Assembly: GCA_900544205.1 (NCBI GenBank)
Contig: UQUG01000085.1
Coordinates: 1 to 6,588 of the forward strand
Length of the DNA: 6,588 nucleotides
Direction of reading: 5' to 3'
Source: an uncultured Collinsella sp.
GTDB lineage: Bacteria > Actinomycetota > Coriobacteriia > Coriobacteriales > Coriobacteriaceae
In this document: positions 1 to 5,529 of the stretch, piece after piece
Position numbering within the stretch: the first letter of the stretch is position 1
Layout: each line of letters opens with the position of its first letter
Notes under the pieces: model-generated
What the model saw: the letters and a program-made list of their open reading frames with translations, nothing else
The model's database searches: none
What the model was told of the DNA's origin: nothing
Program-made: the position numbers and the translations under genes

Positions 1-1280
1 AGGGCTGCGATCCACATGAGCGGCTTGATCTTGGAGGCCTCGCCCTTAAAGAGCGCGACGATCACGTAGGCGATAAAGCCTAGGCCAATGCCGGCAGAGA
101 TGGAGTAGGTAAAGGGCACGCCGGCGACAATCATGAACGCCGGGAAACCCTGCGACACATCGGACCAGTCGATCTCGGAGGCCTCGCTCATCATGAGGTA
201 GCCGACGTAGACCAGAGCACCGCAGGTGGCGGCACTGGAAACGATGGTGACGATGGGGGAGAAGAACGCGGCGAGAATGAACAGCACGCCGGTGGTGACG
301 GAGGTGAGGCCCGTGCGGCCACCGTCGGCAGCGCCAGAGGTGGACTCGACGAAGGTGGTGATGGAGGAGACGCCCATGAAACCGCCCACAGCAGCGGCGG
401 CGGAGTCGACGATCAGGATCTCCTTGATATTCTCGACGTTGCCGTCGTCGGTGAGGAACTCGCCCTGCTTGGCCACGGCCATCGCGGTGCCCATGGTGTC
501 GAAGAAGTCACTCATGAGCAGCGAGAACGAGATGACGAGGAGCGTGGGGTCGGTAAGGACCTTGACGATGGCGGGCACGCCGCCGGCGTCGGCGATGGGG
601 CCACCGATGCTCGAGAAATCGAGCGGTGCGATGAGGCCCTCGGGGGCGTGGGTGACGCCCAGCGGGATACCGGCGATAACGGCGACGATGATGCCGATGA
701 GCAGCGAGCCCGGCACGTTGCGGGAAGCCAGGGCAACCGTCACGACGATGGAGATGATGCCGACGATAAAGGTGGGGGAGGCGATGTCGCCCAGGCCGAC
801 GAGCGTACCGGTGCCAGCGGTGATAATGCCGGCGTCGCACAGGCCGATCATGGCGATAAACAGGCCCAGACCCACCGAGATGGCGTGACGCAGGACAACC
901 GGGATGGCGTCCATGATGGCCTCGCGCAGGCCACAAAGCACGAGCAGCAAGATGACGACGCCCTCAAGGAAGATGACGCTCATGGCCACGTGCCAGTCAC
1001 CGCCGCAGACGGTGGTGGTGATTCCAGCGATCATCGCGTTGACGCCTAAGCCCGACGCGCAGGCGAGCGGGCGGTTGGCGAAGATGCCCATGCAGATGGT
1101 CATGATGCCGGCGCCCAGGCAGGTGGCGCAGGCGAGCGCTCCCGCATCGATGCCAGCGCCCGAGAGCACCGCGGGGTTGACGGCGATGATGTAGGCCATC
1201 GCCAGGAATGTTGTCAGTCCAGCGCGGAGTTCGGTCCCGATTGTGGACTTGCGCTCGCTGACGTGAAATAGTTCGTCCAT
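1..1280 (-). CDS. NCS2 purine permease, AzgA type (adenine/guanine/hypoxanthine uptake), C-terminus cut by window edge
   Basis: Proton-coupled inner-membrane uptake of purine bases is the known role of this family. Reading the minus strand from ATG at 1280 gives an unbroken frame of 426 codons that runs off the left edge, so the gene is partial. AzgA-type permeases are usually about 430-480 residues, so probably only a short C-terminal piece is missing. Recognisable parts are the N-terminal GLTTFLAMAYIIAVNP (residues 21-36), ANRPLACASGLGVNAM in an early helix, MSDFFDTMGTAMAV with Asp258 and Asp261 in the substrate-site helix, and the family signature TTFVESTSGAADGGRTGL (308-325) with Glu312 and Arg322. 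The rest is mostly hydrophobic helices. The start is supported by a purine-rich AAGGAAAGG just upstream. Another ATG at 1284 lies in a different frame and gives a non-membrane product. Which purine is carried cannot be told from the sequence. It is divergent from the deformylase-like gene. Confidence 0.93.
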   Translation of the reverse strand, partial: MDELFHVSERKSTIGTELRAGLTTFLAMAYIIAVNPAVLSGAGIDAGALACATCLGAGIMTICMGIFANRPLACASGLGVNAMIAGITTTVCGGDWHVAMSVIFLEGVVILLLVLCGLREAIMDAIPVVLRHAISVGLGLFIAMIGLCDAGIITAGTGTLVGLGDIASPTFIVGIISIVVTVALASRNVPGSLLIGIIVAVIAGIPLGVTHAPEGLIAPLDFSSIGGPIADAGGVPAIVKVLTDPTLLVISFSLLMSDFFDTMGTAMAVAKQGEFLTDDGNVENIKEILIVDSAAAAVGGFMGVSSITTFVESTSGAADGGRTGLTSVTTGVLFILAAFFSPIVTIVSSAATCGALVYVGYLMMSEASEIDWSDVSQGFPAFMIVAGVPFTYSISAGIGLGFIAYVIVALFKGEASKIKPLMWIAA

Positions 1281-1298
1281 GCATACCCTTTCCTTGTT

Positions 1299-1317
1299 CG
1301 GCCCCGAGTTTAGGCCG
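1299..1317 (-). promoter_or_regulatory. Small hairpin in the purine permease leader
   Basis: CGGCC (1299-1303) is an inverted match to GGCCG (1313-1317), with 9 bases between. It sits just upstream of the permease ribosome binding site in the transcribed leader, so it could affect translation. It is only 5 bp and may be chance. Confidence 0.25.
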
Positions 1318-1335
1318 ATTGACACGAACTCACTC

Positions 1336-1341
1336 ACTATA
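1336..1341 (-). promoter_or_regulatory. Candidate -10 box for the purine permease
   Basis: On the minus strand this reads TATAGT, one mismatch from TATAAT. It would place the transcript start near 1329 and give a leader of about 50 bases. No convincing -35 box is seen 16-18 bases upstream, so this is a weak call. The leader lacks a recognisable purine riboswitch core. Confidence 0.28.
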
Positions 1342-1401
1342 GCCCCTTTACGACGCTGTTGTTCCTCGCATGTTGATGTTCGGCGCTTTGTGGCAGACGG
1401 A

Positions 1402-1434
1402 CGGTATTTTTCGCATGAAAATGTGCGGGTACCG
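1402..1434. repeat. Nested inverted repeats abutting the deformylase-like gene's -10 box
   Basis: The outer arms are CGGTA (1402-1406) and TACCG (1430-1434). The inner arms are TTTTC (1408-1412) and GAAAA (1417-1421) around GCAT. The outer right arm ends directly against the TATACT box. This is the expected position for an operator in the spacer between the divergent permease and deformylase-like genes. The protein that would bind is unknown. Confidence 0.35.
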
Positions 1435-1440
1435 TATACT
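1435..1440 (+). promoter_or_regulatory. Probable -10 box for the deformylase-like gene
   Basis: TATACT, one mismatch from TATAAT, lies 34 bases before the ATG at 1474. The matching -35 region is poor (TCGCAT at 1411-1416, 18 bases upstream). Nested inverted repeats occupy the -35 side, which suggests the promoter may be controlled by a bound regulator. Confidence 0.5.
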
Positions 1441-1463
1441 TAAGCGGTTACAACGACCCCTAT

Positions 1464-1468
1464 GGAGG
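1464..1468 (+). promoter_or_regulatory. Ribosome binding site that fixes the deformylase-like start
   Basis: GGAGG is followed by 5 bases and then ATG at 1474. An in-frame ATG at 1462 overlaps this site and has no Shine-Dalgarno of its own, so 1474 is the better start. Confidence 0.85.
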
Positions 1469-1473
1469 AACGT

Positions 1474-1893
1474 ATGATTAAAGAGCTTTGCCACGACGAG
1501 GCTATCCTGTCCCAGCGTTGCGAGGTTGCGACCGTCGAGGACGAGCCGGTCGCACAGGACCTGATCGATACCATCAAGTCGCTCGACGATGCCGGCTGCC
1601 TTGCCGCCAACCAGATCGGCGTCACCAAGAAGGTCTGCGTCTATCTGGACGACGCCGGCGAGCCCCATGTGCTCTACAACCCCCGTCTGGTGTTTGGCCT
1701 GGGTGCCAGCAAGATGGAGGAGAGCTGCCTGACGCACGAGGAGGTCACCAAGTCCACGCGCTATATCAAGTGCAAGGTCGCTTATGACGTGATCGTCGAC
1801 GGCAAGATGCGCGAGCGCAAGCAGGACTTCGTCGGCTTTGAGGCGCAGATGGTTCAACACATGATTGATCACTGTCTCGGTAAACTCGTCTAG
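1474..1893 (+). CDS. Peptide-deformylase-like protein lacking the catalytic glutamate
   Basis: 139 residues. Peptide deformylase removes the formyl group from the N-terminal methionine of new proteins and uses a metal held by one Cys and two His. The three deformylase motifs are present but altered. Motif I, normally GxGxAAxQ, reads AGCLAANQ (40-47), so both glycines are lost while Gln47 is kept. Motif II, normally EGCLS, reads ESCLT (83-87), keeping metal ligand Cys85. Motif III, normally HExxH, reads HMIDH (129-133), keeping His129 and His133 but with Met130 in place of the catalytic Glu. The protein ends six residues after the last His. From memory, a short deformylase group of about 136 residues in Firmicutes also ends here, so the length is probably normal rather than truncated. 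The frame is intact with a good ribosome binding site and its own terminator, which argues against a decaying gene. It may be a metal-binding protein with reduced or changed activity, and a canonical deformylase is probably encoded elsewhere. The family is clear; the function is not. Confidence 0.85.
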   Translation: MIKELCHDEAILSQRCEVATVEDEPVAQDLIDTIKSLDDAGCLAANQIGVTKKVCVYLDDAGEPHVLYNPRLVFGLGASKMEESCLTHEEVTKSTRYIKCKVAYDVIVDGKMRERKQDFVGFEAQMVQHMIDHCLGKLV

Positions 1894-1926
1894 GACGATT
1901 TGATCGGGGATTGAACCGGTGCTTTG

Positions 1927-1962
1927 GCCCGGGCGTGACATTGTTGTCATGTCCGGGCTTTT
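1927..1962 (+). terminator. Strong intrinsic terminator after the deformylase-like gene
   Basis: A 14-bp stem (1927-1940 with 1945-1958), including two G-U pairs, closes a TTGT loop and is followed by TTTTGTGTTT. It lies 33 bases after the stop codon and isolates this gene from the bile salt hydrolase gene. Confidence 0.92.
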
Positions 1963-2015
1963 GTGTTTAGCGCCTTTTTGTTTGGTGACAATAAGCTTAG
2001 CAAGAACATAAAGCT

Positions 2016-2021
2016 AGGAGG
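2016..2021 (+). promoter_or_regulatory. Ribosome binding site that fixes the bile salt hydrolase start
   Basis: A perfect AGGAGG lies 4 bases before ATG at 2026. Starting there gives Met-Cys at the N-terminus, which the enzyme needs because Cys2 becomes the nucleophile once Met is removed. An in-frame GTG at 1963 lies in the tail of the preceding terminator and would bury the Cys, so it is not the start. Confidence 0.93.
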
Positions 2022-2025
2022 CGCT

Positions 2026-2991
2026 ATGTGTACGAGTATTCGATTTACCGATAATTCTGGTCACATGTATCTGGGCCGCAACCTCGACTGGAGCTTTGAC
2101 TACGGCCAACAGGTTCGCGTGATGCCGCGCGGGTTTCACATTCCGTATTCGTTTATCGACGACGCGACAGCGGCACACGCGGTGATCGGTATGTGCATCG
2201 ATTACAAGAACTACCCTATGTTCTTCGATTGCGGCAACGATGCGGGCCTCGCCGTGGCGGGTCTCAATTTCCCGGGTTATGCCGAGTATGCCGATGACCC
2301 TGTCGACGGCAAGACCAATATCGCGGCCTATGAGTTTCCCCTGTGGGTGGCAGCGACGTTCTCGACGGTCGACGAGGTCGAGGCTGCGCTGCACGATACG
2401 GTGATTGTCGCCAAATCTGCCGGAGAGGGGCTGGGCGTGTCGTTGCTCCATTGGATTATCGGCGACAGCCAGCGTAGCATCGTGGTCGAGATGATGGCTG
2501 ACGGCCTGCATGTATACGACGATCCGGTCGACACCCTTGCCAATCAGCCCACCTTCCCGTGGCACATGGAAAACCTGCGCACCTATATCACGGCCACAAG
2601 CGACTTTCCGCAGACGGCGACATGGCGTGGCGCCGAGCTCAAGCCCTATGGCGCGGGTGCCGGCATGCGCGGTATTCCGGGTGACTGCTATTCGCCGAGC
2701 CGTTTTGTAAAGGCGGCGTACCTCAATGCCAATTACCCGCAAAAGGAAAGCGAGACCGAAAACGTCGTCCGCATGTTCCGCTCGCTCGAGGGCGTGGTGA
2801 TGATCGAGGGGGCGTCCAGGATGGGCGATGGCAAGTTCGAGAAGACTATCTACACCGGATGCTTTAGCGCGCGCACGGGCAATTATTACTACGCGATGTA
2901 TGGGGACCCGTCGATTCGCTACGTGAGCCTGATGGATGCCGAGGGCGCGAGCCCCGATAGGCTCGTGGTTCCCGAGCCGCGTCGTTCGTAG
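2026..2991 (+). CDS. bsh: Bile salt hydrolase (choloylglycine hydrolase, Ntn-hydrolase fold)
   Basis: 321 residues, normal for the family (about 315-330), with no signal peptide, so cytosolic. The reaction is hydrolysis of the amide bond of glycine- or taurine-conjugated bile salts to free bile acid and amino acid (EC 3.5.1.24). The catalytic set is complete: Cys2 nucleophile, Arg18 and Asp21 in GRNLDWSF, Asn81 in AGLNFPGY, Asn173 in NQPTF, and Arg226 in SPSRF. Asn81 is typical of bile salt hydrolases, where penicillin V acylases tend to have Tyr. The sequence resembles, from memory, the Bifidobacterium longum enzyme along its whole length. The loop at 208-211 reads YGAG, a G-x-G type loop, which some published work on Lactobacillaceae enzymes links to taurine preference; applying that here is inference. 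The gene stands alone between two hairpin terminators. No clear promoter is visible in the short 1963-2015 spacer; GACAAT at 1987-1992 is only a weak -10 candidate. Confidence 0.95.
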   Translation: MCTSIRFTDNSGHMYLGRNLDWSFDYGQQVRVMPRGFHIPYSFIDDATAAHAVIGMCIDYKNYPMFFDCGNDAGLAVAGLNFPGYAEYADDPVDGKTNIAAYEFPLWVAATFSTVDEVEAALHDTVIVAKSAGEGLGVSLLHWIIGDSQRSIVVEMMADGLHVYDDPVDTLANQPTFPWHMENLRTYITATSDFPQTATWRGAELKPYGAGAGMRGIPGDCYSPSRFVKAAYLNANYPQKESETENVVRMFRSLEGVVMIEGASRMGDGKFEKTIYTGCFSARTGNYYYAMYGDPSIRYVSLMDAEGASPDRLVVPEPRRS

Positions 2992-3014
2992 CCGTTAGCT
3001 TTACTGCAATGCAA

Positions 3015-3050
3015 AGCGGCCCTGCGTCTCTCGTGAGGTGCAGGGCCGCT
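3015..3050. terminator. Shared hairpin terminator between convergent bsh and kup
   Basis: AGCGGCCCTGC (3015-3025) pairs perfectly with GCAGGGCCGCT (3040-3050). The stem extends inward by GTCTC/GAGGT with two G-U pairs, giving 16 bp around a TCGT loop. It lies 23 bases after the bsh stop and 20 bases beyond the kup stop, so it can serve both. The T-runs are weak on both strands (GTCGTTGATTT for plus, TTTGCATT for minus). Confidence 0.8.
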
Positions 3051-3070
3051 GTCGTTGATTTGTGACGTCG

Positions 3071-5320
3071 CTAGAAGTTGGCGTCGTTGAGCTGTTCGAT
3101 CTCGAGACCGTCGAGCTGTTGCTGTTCGGGCGTATCGGCGACGCTCTCGAGCAACTCGGTGGGGTCGACGTTCATATTCTTACCGGCCTCGTTACCGTTG
3201 ACCAGGTCGTCCGAGAAGATATCGACATCCATTTCCTCGGCTTCCTCGATCTGAACTTCGAGTGGCACCTGGGTGCGTACAAGCTTGACTGCCGGACGCA
3301 TGCGGGCAAAGAGCGGTACGTACTCGATGATGATGGCCGAGTTCTCAAGACCGTACCAACGTGCCGGGCTTCCGCAGGCGCGGCGGACGGCGTACTTGAT
3401 GGCCATGACGCGATGGTCGTTGCGGTTGATGTCCGTTTCGGGGGCAAGCATCTTGCGCAGCATGCAAAAACGGAAGTCACCCACGTTGCCGCGTGTCTCG
3501 TAGATGGAGTAGGTGTGATGCTGCGGCGGCAGCTCTCCCGATGCCATCAAGTCGCCAACGATCTGGCGCAGGTAGGCGTTGATGCGCTGATTGACCTTAA
3601 AGCCCAGATCCAGGCGCACACGGAACAGGAAGTCTGTGCCAAAGGTCTCAACGGAATACTCATGCGTATAGGGCTCGTCGGTAACGTGCACGTTGATGAA
3701 CCAATATGCCTTGGCGCGCTTGGGGTGCTTGTCCAGGATGGAATAAAGCACGTCGCGGTCGAGCGTGAGCGGGTCGGGGCTGTTGGTGAGGAACACCAGG
3801 TTGTCGGCGAGCACGGGATAGGTCTCGTCATTGCGCAGGCGATTGAGCTGGTCGATGTACTTGGAGACGGGCAGCAGAATCGTCTGCGTTCGCTCGATGG
3901 CGGTACCGCGACGCCACACATACATAAGGCCAAACAGCAGCGCGGCCAGGAAGATCATGACGTAGCCGCCGTCAAAGAACATGGTGAGGCACGAGGCGAA
4001 GAAGCACAGCTCAATGGCACCAAAGAGCAGGGCGAAGACGCAGGCACCCAGCTTGTGCTTGAGGATGCCGGCGATATAGCTCGTCAGCAGTGTGGTGGTC
4101 ATGAGCATGGTCACGGTGATGGCGAGGCCATAGGCGCTTTCCATGCGCTCAGAGTTTTGGAATAGCAGCACGATGAAGATGCAGCCGACCCACATGATGT
4201 TGTTGACGAGCGGAATATAGAGCTGGCCCTTGGTGTCGCTGGGGTAGTGGATGCGCAGATGCGGCATAAGGTTGAGACGCGTGGCCTCGGATACCAGCGA
4301 GAACGAGCCGGTGATGAGCGCCTGCGAGGCGATGATGGCCGCTACGGCCGAAAGCACGATGGCAAGGGGGCGCAGGGGCTCGGGGAGCATCATATAGAAC
4401 GGGTTGACGATGTCCATCGCGAGCATCTGGGGATTGGAATTGTTGGCAAGCAGCCAAGCGCCCTGCCCCAGATAGTTGAGGATAAGCGCCGCCTTTACGA
4501 ACGGCCATGATGCGTAAATGTTAGCCTTGCCCACGTGACCCATGTCCGAATAGAGCGCCTCGGCGCCGGTCGTCGACAGAAAGACAAAGCCGAGCACCAT
4601 GATGCCCGAGTGGTTGATGGGCGAGAACAGGAACATGATGCCGCGGATGGGGTTGAGCGCGCGCAGGATGGACAGGTTGCCGAGCATGTTGAACAGGCCG
4701 GCGCCCGCCAGGAACAGGAACCATAGCGTCATGAGCGGACCGAACAGCTTGCCGATTGACGAGGTGCCGGCGCGCTGCATGGCAAACAGACCGCAGATAA
4801 TGATGATGGTGATGATGATCACATTGGTCTGGCCGTCGCCCAGCAGCGCATGGCCCCATTCGATGGTGCGCAGACCCTCGATGGCTGTGGTGACCGTGAC
4901 GGCGGGGGTGAGGATGCCGTCGGCAAGCAGTGCCGCACCGCCGATCATAGCGGGCAGAATCAGCCATGGTGCCACCTTGCGTACGAGGCTGAACAGGGCG
5001 AAGATGCCGCCTTCGTTGTGGTTATCGGCCTTCATGGCGATTACCACGTACTTGACCGTGGTCACGAGCGTCATGGTCCAGATGACGAGCGAAAGCGCGC
5101 CCAAGATCATGTCCTCGCTGACGGTACCGATGCCGCCGTTGTTGGCGACAATTGATTTCATGGTATACATGGGGCTCGTGCCGATGTCGCCGTATACGAC
5201 GCCGAGCGTTACGAGCAGCATGCCAGCGGAGAGGGGGATGGCGCCATGTCCGCCTTGACTACGCTGGTCTTGGAGGCTTGCCTCCAGCTTGTTGTGTGCC
5301 ACGTGGACTCCCTTGGACAT
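3071..5320 (-). CDS. kup: KUP/HAK/KT-family potassium uptake transporter with acidic C-terminal tail
   Basis: 749 residues. Low-affinity potassium uptake with protons across the cytoplasmic membrane is the known family role. The signature GVVYGDIGTSPMYT (40-53) is in the first helix, followed by MKADNHNEGGIFAL, LLADGILTPAVTVTTAIEGL and ADMGHVGK-like segments (read here as SDMGHVGK) typical of the family. About 12 helices fill residues 30-470. The remaining roughly 280 residues are cytosolic, with FRVRLDLGFKV, GELPPQHHTYSIYE and NVGDFRF motifs. The protein is about 125 residues longer than E. coli Kup, which is 622. The last 62 residues (688-749) contain 19 Asp/Glu and one Lys. Start choice: ATG at 5320 has a modest AGAGG site, while an in-frame GTG at 5302 has a better AAGGGAG five bases upstream; either leaves the core intact. 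It is convergent with bsh and lies 209 bases downstream of the same-strand EamA gene. I see no c-di-AMP riboswitch in the leader. Confidence 0.94.
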   Translation of the reverse strand: MSKGVHVAHNKLEASLQDQRSQGGHGAIPLSAGMLLVTLGVVYGDIGTSPMYTMKSIVANNGGIGTVSEDMILGALSLVIWTMTLVTTVKYVVIAMKADNHNEGGIFALFSLVRKVAPWLILPAMIGGAALLADGILTPAVTVTTAIEGLRTIEWGHALLGDGQTNVIIITIIIICGLFAMQRAGTSSIGKLFGPLMTLWFLFLAGAGLFNMLGNLSILRALNPIRGIMFLFSPINHSGIMVLGFVFLSTTGAEALYSDMGHVGKANIYASWPFVKAALILNYLGQGAWLLANNSNPQMLAMDIVNPFYMMLPEPLRPLAIVLSAVAAIIASQALITGSFSLVSEATRLNLMPHLRIHYPSDTKGQLYIPLVNNIMWVGCIFIVLLFQNSERMESAYGLAITVTMLMTTTLLTSYIAGILKHKLGACVFALLFGAIELCFFASCLTMFFDGGYVMIFLAALLFGLMYVWRRGTAIERTQTILLPVSKYIDQLNRLRNDETYPVLADNLVFLTNSPDPLTLDRDVLYSILDKHPKRAKAYWFINVHVTDEPYTHEYSVETFGTDFLFRVRLDLGFKVNQRINAYLRQIVGDLMASGELPPQHHTYSIYETRGNVGDFRFCMLRKMLAPETDINRNDHRVMAIKYAVRRACGSPARWYGLENSAIIIEYVPLFARMRPAVKLVRTQVPLEVQIEEAEEMDVDIFSDDLVNGNEAGKNMNVDPTELLESVADTPEQQQLDGLEIEQLNDANF
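5308..5314 (-). promoter_or_regulatory. Alternative kup ribosome binding site for GTG at 5302
   Basis: On the minus strand AAGGGAG lies five bases before an in-frame GTG (5302-5300). It is inside the coding sequence if ATG 5320 is used. If the GTG is the true start, the protein is six residues shorter (743). Confidence 0.45.
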
Positions 5321-5322
5321 CT

Positions 5323-5346
5323 GGCCTCTGCCAAGAGCAGTAGACC
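5323..5346 (-). promoter_or_regulatory. Hairpin covering the ribosome binding site of the kup ATG start
   Basis: In the transcript, GGTCT (5346-5342) pairs with AGGCC (5327-5323) and CTGC (5340-5337) with GCAG (5331-5328). One base is bulged at 5341 and the loop is five bases. The AGAGG Shine-Dalgarno for ATG 5320 falls in the right arm, so the fold would hide it. This would favour the downstream GTG start or allow control of translation. Confidence 0.4.
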
Positions 5347-5377
5347 TTTATGCCATCTTTATACATATAAGAGCAGT
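5333..5377. repeat. Direct repeat AAGAGCAGT x2 flanking the kup -10 box
   Basis: AAGAGCAGT occurs at 5333-5341 and again at 5369-5377, 36 bases apart start to start, on either side of the candidate -10. It could be a pair of protein binding sites. The copy nearer the gene also forms part of the leader hairpin. Confidence 0.4.
5358..5363 (-). promoter_or_regulatory. Candidate -10 box for kup
   Basis: The minus strand reads TATAAA within an AT-rich patch, giving a leader of roughly 30 bases before ATG 5320. No good -35 box is seen, so the promoter might depend on an activator. TGCCA (5351-5355) and TGGCA (5379-5383) form weak inverted arms around it. Confidence 0.4.
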
Positions 5378-5401
5378 TTGGCACATCGGGGTGTTTTAGA
5401 C

Positions 5402-5425
5402 AATAATCCTCATTTGGGGATTATT
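5402..5425. promoter_or_regulatory. Inverted repeat AATAATCC-N8-GGATTATT upstream of kup, possible operator
   Basis: Two perfect 8-base arms (5402-5409 and 5418-5425) are separated by 8 bases. They lie about 82-105 bases upstream of the kup ATG and 104 bases beyond the EamA stop. There is no T-run after it on either strand and the stem is AT-rich, so a regulator binding site for kup is more likely than a terminator. The regulator is unknown. Confidence 0.5.
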
Positions 5426-5529
5426 CATGTACGCAGGTAGCATTTCAGAGCTGGGGCACTTCCGTCTATGTGGTTTGCTGCAATGTGATAACCGCGGATG
5501 CGTCCCTGCTTTGAGCTAAAGAGGGGCCG

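Noticed and set aside
226..1194. Several open frames on the plus strand (226-888, 648-1049, 904-1194)
   Set aside because: All lie opposite the purine permease, whose minus-strand frame has unmistakable family motifs. The antisense products are low-complexity Met/Thr/Pro- or Asp/Gly-rich.
1281..1473. Purine riboswitch upstream of the permease
   Set aside because: The conserved three-way-junction core was not found on the minus strand in this spacer. Only a 5-bp hairpin is present.
1963..2025. N-terminal extension of bsh from GTG at 1963
   Set aside because: It starts within the terminator tail, lacks a ribosome binding site, and would place 21 residues before the Met-Cys that must be at the N-terminus for catalysis.
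2014..2742. A 242-codon open frame on the minus strand opposite bsh
   Set aside because: The plus strand encodes a full bile salt hydrolase with all active-site residues. The antisense product is Arg/His/Val-rich with no domain.
3062..4165. A 367-codon open frame on the plus strand opposite kup
   Set aside because: It lies wholly antisense to a clear KUP gene, is explained by the GC-rich codon pattern of that gene, and shows no recognisable domain. Its first codon has no good ribosome binding site.
4599..5258. A 219-codon open frame on the plus strand opposite the kup N-terminal half
   Set aside because: It is antisense to conserved KUP helices, has Met/Pro/Ser-rich composition from complementing hydrophobic codons, and has no family features.
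5402..5425. The 8-base dyad as a terminator for the EamA gene
   Set aside because: The stem is AT-rich, there is no T-run on the minus-strand 3' side, and it is more than 100 bases past the stop codon. An operator is more plausible.
5246..5440. A 64-codon plus-strand frame across the kup start and leader
   Set aside because: Half lies antisense to kup, no ribosome binding site precedes it, and the product has no recognisable features.
5321..5529. c-di-AMP (ydaO-type) riboswitch in the kup leader
   Set aside because: Such riboswitches often precede potassium transporter genes, so I looked for the conserved purine-rich core on the minus strand and did not see it. The likely leader is also too short if the -10 at 5358-5363 is right.
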